DNA of 7,958 nt, from assembly GCA_020722405.1 (NCBI GenBank), contig DYKW01000077.1:1-7958 (forward strand). The letters are read 5' to 3'. The stretch's first letter is position 1; each line of letters starts with the position of its first letter. Position numbers and translations under genes: made by a program. This DNA comes from Anaerolinea thermophila. GTDB lineage: Bacteria > Chloroflexota > Anaerolineae > Anaerolineales > DRKV01. Below are positions 5,361-7,958 of this stretch, piece after piece. Below the pieces are notes generated by a model that saw only the letters and a program-made list of their open reading frames with translations, was not told where the DNA came from and searched no databases.

Positions 5361-5732
5361 CTAGATGAGTTTGGAAAGGTCCTCGGTGGCCCGTCGCATA
5401 TCCAGGAAAATCAACCCTAATTTGGCTTGTTCACGGGCCAAGGCCGTCAATACGGCCTCTTCTCCAACAGACATCAGGATGACGTAGCCTTGCTCACCTT
5501 TGATATAAACCTGATCGAGCGCGCCGCGTCCCAGTTCCGTTGCAATACGTTCGCCCAGGGAAAGCATAGCCGCAGACATAGCCGATACGCGGTCTTCTTC
5601 TACGCCTTGTGGCAAGGCGGATGCGATGCTTAGTCCATCTACACTGACAATTGCAGATGCCTCGATATCGGGGGATGATGCTTGCAAATCACGCAAGCGT
5701 TCAACCATGAGTTGGGAACGAGATTTAGTCAA
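5361..5732 (-). CDS. Roadblock/LC7 domain protein
   Basis: A single Roadblock/LC7 domain fills this 123-residue protein. The N-terminal helix (LMVERLRDLQASSPDIE) leads into EASAIVSVDGLSIASALP (24-41). The helix EEDRVSAMSAAMLSLGERIATEL (45-67) and the strands DQVYIKGEQGYVILMSVG (73-90) follow, then a closing helix AVLTALAREQAKLGLIFLDMRRA. These proteins dimerise and often act as scaffolds or regulators of small Ras-like GTPases (MglB/MglA pairs), but no GTPase gene is in this operon. The start is TTG 5732, supported by AGGAGAG 7 bases upstream. The nearest ATG in frame (codon 9) would remove part of the first helix and lacks a ribosome site. It is the first gene of the operon, 52 bases before the V4R gene. 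Confidence 0.88.
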   Translation of the reverse strand: MTKSRSQLMVERLRDLQASSPDIEASAIVSVDGLSIASALPQGVEEDRVSAMSAAMLSLGERIATELGRGALDQVYIKGEQGYVILMSVGEEAVLTALAREQAKLGLIFLDMRRATEDLSKLI

Positions 5733-5792
5733 GGTTCATCTCTCCTACGAATGTTGAATCGTATGGTGCGTTATGGTCACTTTTTAACGAAA

Positions 5793-5806
5793 AGCGCATG
5801 GGCGCT
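5793..5806 (-). other. Small hairpin in the 5' leader of the Roadblock operon
   Basis: On the minus strand AGCGC, a four-base loop and GCGCT are followed by TTTT. The hairpin lies in the roughly 85-base leader between the promoter and the Roadblock start. It resembles a minimal attenuator, but the five-pair stem is short and no antiterminator partner is seen. Confidence 0.3.
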
Positions 5807-5824
5807 CCCCTTAAACACTTCCAT

Positions 5825-5853
5825 AATGTAGCATAGGCAAGGCAATGTGTCAA
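5825..5853 (-). promoter_or_regulatory. Near-consensus promoter of the Roadblock-V4R-RR-GT2 operon
   Basis: Reading the minus strand, a perfect TTGACA (5853-5848) is followed after exactly 17 bases by TACATT (5830-5825), with TGC just before the -10. Transcription would begin near 5818 and leave a leader of about 85 bases. No other convincing promoter is seen inside the four-gene run, whose gaps are 52, 14 and 2 bases. Confidence 0.75.
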
Positions 5854-6039
5854 GGCACTTGTAAGTAAAAAACGCCATTATCTACCAACTTTAGGAACCG
5901 TTTTCCACAGATACTTGAGGGTGTTGTGTAGTTATTCCGTAACTGCCTACGTGATGCTCGTTTCACAACGCAAAACTATCGACACGAATTGAGCGGATCT
6001 CATGGACTGGTGTCTGGCGAAACCGATGGATAGCCGATA

Positions 6040-6090
6040 TTAATCCACAGATGGCACAGATTCACCCTACGGGGACGATGACGCAGATTT
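6040..6090. repeat. Degenerate CACAGAT-type dispersed repeat
   Basis: TTAATCCACAGATGG is followed by CACAGATTCACC and, about 25 bases on, CGCAGATTTTT. The recurring CACAGAT word with about 9-base phasing matches a commonly seen style of bacterial spacer repeat. No terminal inverted repeat or gene is attached. Confidence 0.4.
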
Positions 6091-6163
6091 TTCAATCGCT
6101 CTCCGGCCAAAAACCATGTAAATTTGCGGGGCGAATAAGAAAACGCCAGAGTCCGGGTTGCTA

Positions 6164-6195
6164 TTTTAACGCCAAGACGCAGAGCCGCAAAGAAA
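6164..6195. repeat. Degenerate GCAGAG/GCAAAG dispersed repeat
   Basis: TTTAACGCCAAGACGCAGAG followed by CCGCAAAGAAAA. The same kind of sequence appears in reverse orientation at 98-130 and, more loosely, in the arms of the palindrome at 7815-7877. Confidence 0.45.
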
Positions 6196-6212
6196 ATTGC
6201 GTTTCAGGTCGC

Positions 6213-6264
6213 GTAGTCGGGTAGTTAGGTAGTTAGGTAGGTAGTTAGGTAGTTGGGTAGTTTT
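6213..6264. repeat. Tandem array of an 8-base unit, GTAGTTAG
   Basis: Six 8-base copies are seen: GTAGTCGG, GTAGTTAG, GTAGTTAG, a half copy GTAG (6237-6240), GTAGTTAG, GTAGTTGG, GTAGTTTT. The central copies are exact and the outer ones diverge. The half unit suggests slippage. It ends about 30 bases before the -10 of the L,D-transpeptidase promoter. Confidence 0.8.
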
Positions 6265-6292
6265 GCATTCTGCATTTCGCATTCTGCGTACT
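6265..6292. repeat. Tandem array of a 7-base unit, GCATTCT
   Basis: Four consecutive 7-base units occur: GCATTCT, GCATTTC, GCATTCT, GCGTACT. The array begins right where the 8-base array ends and occupies the -35 region of the downstream promoter. Confidence 0.65.
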
Positions 6293-6300
6293 GGTATAAT
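6271..6300 (+). promoter_or_regulatory. Extended -10 promoter of the L,D-transpeptidase gene
   Basis: A perfect TATAAT (6295-6300) is preceded by TGG. The -35 region falls within the GCATTCT array and is poor (TGCATT at 6271-6276, 18-base spacing). The predicted transcript begins near 6307, giving a leader of about 66 bases. Confidence 0.6.
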
Positions 6301-6372
6301 TCAGCATACTTTTGATACGAACTTTCACGTGTCACCTTGAGTGGTACGAAAATTTTAGAGGTGTTTTTGCCG

Positions 6373-7566
6373 ATGTCATTCCAAACTAAGATCAAAATCG
6401 GTTTTGTATTCGAACTGTTGCTTTTGTTGCTTGTTGGATATGCGCCCGCCGGGTACGCGGCGGAAAACATACCTGGGGAGCCGTATCAAGGGGCAGTACT
6501 CTGTCTTCCGCAAGGAATGCAACGCCCGGTGAACAGCAATTGTTTATTGGCCGGCCCGGCGGCGTACCAGGCGCGCCTGGCTGCACAGGGTATTCATCTG
6601 CCACTGCGTCCCCTGCCTGCCATTTCGGTAAGTGCCGATCTGGCATACGTGCCTTACCTGTATGGGCTCGTGCGTACAGCGCAGGCACCGGTGTATGCTT
6701 CCTTAGAGGATGCTCGCAAAGAAGCCGCCAAACGCGCTGTCAGAAGGCTAGAAGTTGGGCCACGTGGGCTGACTTACATTTCCTACCAGGATCAGGTTGT
6801 GGAGGATGGCAAACGATATTACATGGTGGCCCCTGATCAATGGATGACGGCCAACGACGTTAGTCGCATTTCTCCAGGTCGTTTCAGCGGGTTAATCTTT
6901 ATGGCTACGCCACACAACGATTTTGGCTGGGTGTTGCAGACCGCCGTACCGCAGCGTACGCCGGGCGTAGGTGGGGAGCCTTTGCCAGATAAGACGTTGT
7001 ACCGTTATGAAGTGGTGCAGGTATACAACCGCCAAACAGTGGACGGCGTGACCTGGCTGTTGATTGGCCCTGACCGCTGGGTGGAAGGTTGCTTGGTGGG
7101 TGTGGTGCACGTCAACCCTGTGCCCCCTGCGGGCGTGGACAACGGGCGCTGGGTTGAAGTCAACCTGGAGCAGCAGACCCTTTCAGTGTACGAGAATGGG
7201 CAACTGCGTTTTGCTACCTTGGTGGCGACCGGTGTCGCCCCGTACTGGACGCGTCCCGGTTTATTCCAGATTTATGCCCGCCTGGAGACCGAAACCATGC
7301 GCGGTGTTTTCGAAGCCGACCGCTCCGACTACTACTACCTGGAGGATGTGCCCTGGACGATGTATTTTGACGAGGCGCGCTCCTTGCATGGCACCTACTG
7401 GCATAACGGGTTTGGTTACCCTCGTTCGCATGGTTGCGTCAATATGTCGCTGGCCGATGCGCATTGGGTTTTCAACTGGGCACAAGAAGGGGATTGGGTG
7501 TATGTTTGGGATCCCTCCGGTCAGACGCCTGACTCGCCAGACGCTTACACCAGTGGCGGAGCATAG
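6373..7566 (+). CDS. Secreted L,D-transpeptidase with YkuD domain
   Basis: This 397-residue exported enzyme is predicted to cross-link or modify peptidoglycan outside the membrane through a cysteine acyl-enzyme. A signal peptide covers about residues 1-30: KIKIG, a hydrophobic LLLLLLVGYAPAG core, then a GYAA/EN cleavage region. The region from 90 to 250 has no catalytic motif. It holds SH3-like stretches ending in Trp-rich turns (YYMVAPDQWM at 149-158, LLIGPDRWV at 229-237) and probably binds the wall or another partner. The YkuD domain covers about 259-380, with the catalytic signature H339-G340, then SHGCVN at 352-357 with Cys355 as nucleophile and His353 beside it. The tail is Ser/Gly/Pro-rich. 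ATG 6373 is chosen because GAGGTG (6358-6363) lies 9 bases upstream and it starts a clean signal peptide. TTG 6337 would add 12 residues. It is transcribed alone. Confidence 0.92.
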   Translation: MSFQTKIKIGFVFELLLLLLVGYAPAGYAAENIPGEPYQGAVLCLPQGMQRPVNSNCLLAGPAAYQARLAAQGIHLPLRPLPAISVSADLAYVPYLYGLVRTAQAPVYASLEDARKEAAKRAVRRLEVGPRGLTYISYQDQVVEDGKRYYMVAPDQWMTANDVSRISPGRFSGLIFMATPHNDFGWVLQTAVPQRTPGVGGEPLPDKTLYRYEVVQVYNRQTVDGVTWLLIGPDRWVEGCLVGVVHVNPVPPAGVDNGRWVEVNLEQQTLSVYENGQLRFATLVATGVAPYWTRPGLFQIYARLETETMRGVFEADRSDYYYLEDVPWTMYFDEARSLHGTYWHNGFGYPRSHGCVNMSLADAHWVFNWAQEGDWVYVWDPSGQTPDSPDAYTSGGA

Positions 7567-7646
7567 CCGTAATTGGTAGATGCCGCGTGTTGGCTAGGGG
7601 AGACGGCCCCACACTGTTGGATGACAAGGCGCGTCAAAAAAAATGG

Positions 7647-7652
7647 TATAAT
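7647..7652 (+). promoter_or_regulatory. -10 element of a short transcription unit
   Basis: A perfect TATAAT preceded by TGG lies 81 bases after the L,D-transpeptidase stop codon, just behind an A8 run (7636-7643). The -35 is weak (GACAAG at 7623-7628, 18-base spacing). Transcription would begin at about 7658-7660. Confidence 0.5.
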
Positions 7653-7658
7653 GTCGCC

Positions 7659-7697
7659 ATGTTCCAGGACGTTGTCGTGCTGCACCCCTCACAGTAA
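7659..7697 (+). CDS. Possible 12-residue leaderless peptide MFQDVVVLHPSQ
   Basis: ATG 7659 lies 6 bases after TATAAT, so the message would begin at the start codon, as for the 3D-domain gene. The frame ends at TAA 7695-7697. The Val-Val-Val-Leu run sits in the left arm of the upstream stem, an arrangement seen in branched-chain amino acid leader peptides. However, no antiterminator and no following biosynthetic gene are visible. Such a short frame can easily occur by chance. Confidence 0.2.
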   Translation: MFQDVVVLHPSQ

Positions 7698-7710
7698 TTG
7701 ACAATGCGTG

Positions 7711-7757
7711 CGCCTTTGCCTTGTGTGTCTACAACAAGGTGAAGGCGTTTTCGTTTT
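7711..7757 (+). terminator. Strong intrinsic terminator
   Basis: CGCCTTTGCCTTGT (7711-7724) pairs with ACAAGGTGAAGGCG (7734-7747) over 14 pairs, including two central G-T wobbles, with a nine-base loop. TTTTCGTTTT follows at 7748-7757. It would end the short transcript from 7659 and any read-through from the L,D-transpeptidase gene, which has no nearer terminator. Confidence 0.8.
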
Positions 7758-7958
7758 GCGTTAACCTGGAAAGAGCGTATCATCTCGATAACTTGGGGAC
7801 GCTTAGTGTTTTTTACCACGAAGTCACCAAAACACAAAGCCTTTAACCTTTTCTGCGTGCTTTTGAGCCTTCGTGGTGAGATTTTTATTGCGCTATGGTT
7901 TCCTTTTTTTGAGAAGTCGCCATGAAAAATAATTTTCACCACCAGACATGAAAATCTA
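7758..7958. other. Gene-free end of window
   Basis: After the terminator no protein gene with a ribosome site is seen on either strand. The only structure is the palindromic repeat at 7815-7877, plus a weak AGCGT/ACGCT pairing (7774-7778 / 7799-7803) ahead of T-rich sequence. Confidence 0.4.
7815..7877. repeat. Palindromic dispersed repeat, ACCACGAAG...CTTCGTGGT
   Basis: Perfect 9-base inverted ends ACCACGAAG (7815-7823) and CTTCGTGGT (7869-7877) enclose a further imperfect match of the two arms (CAAAACACAAAG against the complement of CTGCGTGCTTTTGAG), so the arms run to about 25 bases. The core is about 13 bases and T-rich. The form resembles non-coding palindromic spacer elements with 'CACGAAG' words. 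No transposase is present. Confidence 0.7.

Larger units (their letters stand above)
5854..6212. other. Gene-free, repeat-like spacer between divergent transcription units
   Basis: No protein gene is supported in this stretch. It holds a 7-bp stem with five-base loop (GTAGTTA 5928-5934 / TAACTGC 5940-5946, one G-T pair). It also holds a run of CACAGAT/CGCAGAT words (about 6040-6090) and a GCAGAG/GCAAAG repeat (6164-6195). The two latter look like eroded members of dispersed spacer repeat families. No T-run terminator or open frame with a ribosome site is seen. Confidence 0.45.
7659..7757 (+). ncRNA. Candidate ~100-nt small RNA or leader transcript
   Basis: This stretch runs from the expected start after TATAAT to the end of a strong terminator, with no known RNA family recognised. 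ACGTTGTC (7669-7676) can pair with GACAATGCGT (7700-7709), leaving a two-base bulge and enclosing GTG-CTG-CAC (7677-7685). The terminator stem follows directly. It also contains a 12-codon frame (7659-7697), so it may be a leader with a tiny peptide rather than a pure RNA. Nothing in the next 200 bases looks like a regulated gene, which favours an independent transcript. The call is inferred only from promoter, fold and terminator. Confidence 0.35.

Noticed and set aside
6213..6292. CRISPR-like array
   Set aside because: Units of 7-8 bases are directly tandem with no spacers, and no cas gene is nearby; these are simple tandem repeats.
6225..6470. 81-codon minus-strand frame upstream of the L,D-transpeptidase
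   Set aside because: Its end is the translated tandem array (LTTYLTT) and the rest overlaps the promoter and signal peptide region.
7570..7625. tRNA-Leu-like D-arm words (TAATTGGTAGATGCC) after the L,D-transpeptidase
   Set aside because: No acceptor stem, convincing anticodon stem or T-arm (GGTTCGA-like) can be assembled, so at most it is a remnant or a coincidence.
7634..7942. 102-codon minus-strand frame at the end of the window
   Set aside because: It runs through the palindromic repeat and the terminator hairpin, and no family is recognised; the frame is probably accidental.

Overview
The window looks like chromosomal DNA from a bacterium, most probably a Chloroflexota member close to Anaerolineae. 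This is an inference from gene families and layout: a 3D-domain surface protein directly upstream of rsmA, a Roadblock/V4R signalling pair, a secreted YkuD L,D-transpeptidase, and spacers filled with degenerate 'CACGAAG/CGCAGAG'-type repeats. No rRNA or full tRNA is present to settle the taxonomy.

Layout, left to right. (1) Positions 1-129 hold the 3' end of a GxxExxY-type (PD-(D/E)XK-like) gene whose last codons run into repeat-like sequence. (2) Positions 130-341 are a spacer with G- and C-runs and a promoter. (3) Positions 342-599 encode an 85-residue protein with two membrane segments, followed by a weak terminator-like hairpin. (4) Positions about 685-789 are the small bacterial SRP RNA (ffs), with its own near-consensus promoter. 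(5) Positions 861-2237 encode a membrane-anchored DUF348/G5/3D-domain protein that is probably translated from a leaderless mRNA. It overlaps rsmA (2222-3079), the 16S rRNA dimethyladenosine transferase. (6) On the minus strand, from 5732 down to 3076, is a compact four-gene operon: Roadblock/LC7 protein, V4R protein, response regulator with a degenerate GGDEF domain, then a polyprenyl-phosphate mannosyltransferase-type GT2. A very good promoter (TTGACA-N17-TACATT) lies upstream. The operon converges on rsmA so tightly that one CTAG palindrome supplies both stop codons. (7) Positions 5733-6372 are a 640-base repeat-rich spacer with two short tandem arrays just before the promoter of (8) a secreted L,D-transpeptidase (6373-7566). 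(9) Positions 7567-7958 contain no convincing protein gene. They hold a compact transcription unit of about 100 nt (promoter, possible 12-codon ORF, strong terminator) and a palindromic repeat.

Functionally, the plus-strand genes are housekeeping and cell-envelope genes (SRP targeting, ribosome maturation, peptidoglycan-linked secreted proteins). The minus-strand operon looks like a signalling module (Roadblock scaffold, V4R ligand sensor, phospho-receiver linked to a dead cyclase domain) with a lipid-linked sugar enzyme at its end. The most intriguing items are the Roadblock+V4R pair, which parallels the two folds of the eukaryotic TRAPP complex, and the unassigned ~100-nt transcription unit at 7647-7757.
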